NCBI RefSeq assembly: GCF_001021045.1
Contig: NZ_CP011545.1
Location: 1,736,001-1,800,000 of the forward strand
Direction of reading: 5' to 3'
Length of the DNA stretch: 64,000 nucleotides
Source of the DNA: Corynebacterium testudinoris
GTDB taxonomy: Bacteria > Actinomycetota > Actinomycetes > Mycobacteriales > Mycobacteriaceae
Position 1 is the first letter of the stretch. Every line of letters begins with the position of its first letter. The notes under the pieces are model-generated. The model was not told where the DNA came from, ran no database searches, and saw nothing but the letters and a program-made list of their open reading frames with translations. The translations under genes were made by a program, and so were the position numbers. Shown here in pieces: positions 63,817-64,000 of the stretch.

Positions 63817-64000
63817 TCAGTCCTTCCGGGGGCGACGAATAGGCAGGCGTCGAAGGCGAGCGCGGGTGTTGTGGTGCTCGGCGATGCGGTGCGCGCCGAC
63901 GAACTGATCAGCGAGGGTAAAGATAATTCCTACGGCCACGATACCGGCTCCGACACCGTAGGCGCCGGAGTAGGCTGCCTGGGCGGCGACGGCTCCGAGG
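63817..64000 (-). CDS. C-terminal end of a membrane protein (probably an MFS-type transporter), truncated by window edge
   Basis: The last 60 codons of a minus-strand frame read GAVAAQAAYSGAYGVGAGIV, then VGIIFTLADQFVGAHRIAEH and a basic tail RARLRRLPIRRPRKD before the stop at 63817-63819. One hydrophobic helix followed by an Arg-rich cytoplasmic tail fits the end of a polytopic transporter; the position before hisH matches an MFS permease gene in related genomes. Family call is tentative. Confidence 0.6.
   Translation of the reverse strand, partial: LGAVAAQAAYSGAYGVGAGIVAVGIIFTLADQFVGAHRIAEHHNTRARLRRLPIRRPRKD

Overview
The window is a high-GC actinobacterial chromosome segment, almost certainly from a Corynebacterium. 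The gene order smc-ftsY-amtB-glnK-glnD-ffh-rpsP, the hisH-hisA-impA-hisF-hisI-trpC-like-lgt-pyk-glgP block, the fpg-rnc-DUF177-sepIVA block, a DtxR-type iron box, AmtR-type nitrogen boxes and secreted LGFP-repeat proteins all point there. The species is not identifiable from sequence reading alone. No tRNA, rRNA, CRISPR array, intact insertion sequence or prophage was seen.

Layout. 1-239: 5' part of rplS (minus). 446-6032: a TPP riboswitch followed by the tightly overlapping thiamine operon thiC-thiE-thiO-thiS-thiG-thiF. 6029-8296: tex. 8307-12262: an iron-siderophore ABC transporter (ATPase and two permeases on minus, divergent lipoprotein on plus) around a DtxR-like box. 12602-14349: a translationally coupled DUF3320-like / GIY-YIG pair. 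14346-17462: a membrane protein, a small unknown, trmD-rimM and a cupin. 17618-20620: an accessory patch with an LGFP-repeat secreted protein ending in a DUF6973-like domain, a small overlapping membrane-protein gene, an ABC-ATPase remnant and hairpins. 20622-26925: a nucleoside-salvage locus (hexose/pentose phosphomutase, deoC, deoA, cdd, nupC, SorC-type deoR). 27391-40568: rpsP, an orphan radical-SAM gene, ffh, glnD-glnK-amtB, ftsY, smc and acylphosphatase. 40553-43454: an alanine/glycine:cation symporter and an Abi_2/AbiF-family gene preceded by a compact hairpin. 43494-46346: fpg-rnc-DUF177-sepIVA. 46473-53333: an MmpS-like protein, gdhA, glycerate kinase, DUF4921, an OGG-fold protein and an M20 amidohydrolase. 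53438-59328: glgP, pyk, lgt and a trpC paralog. 59404-64000: hisI, hisF, impA, hisA, hisH and flanking genes.

How the genes work together. The thi genes make both halves of thiamine (ThiC the pyrimidine, ThiOSGF the thiazole) and ThiE joins them; TPP feeds back through the riboswitch. AmtB-GlnK-GlnD form the ammonium uptake and PII signalling unit, with three AmtR-like boxes upstream of amtB and a weaker one near gdhA. Ffh, FtsY, ribosomal proteins and RNA-modification genes form the conserved translation/secretion core. The nucleoside locus takes up and degrades (deoxy)nucleosides to glycolytic intermediates.

Best candidates for something new: (i) the Abi_2 HEPN gene at 42468 with a likely short hairpin RNA directly upstream; (ii) the LGFP/DUF6973 protein with its overlapping membrane gene, which looks like an effector/immunity pair, plus an 8-G tract that breaks the reading frame inside its signal peptide; (iii) the trpC-like gene at 58507 that has replaced two catalytic residues; (iv) the coupled DUF3320-like/GIY-YIG pair at 12602-14349. 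Functions of these four are inference.
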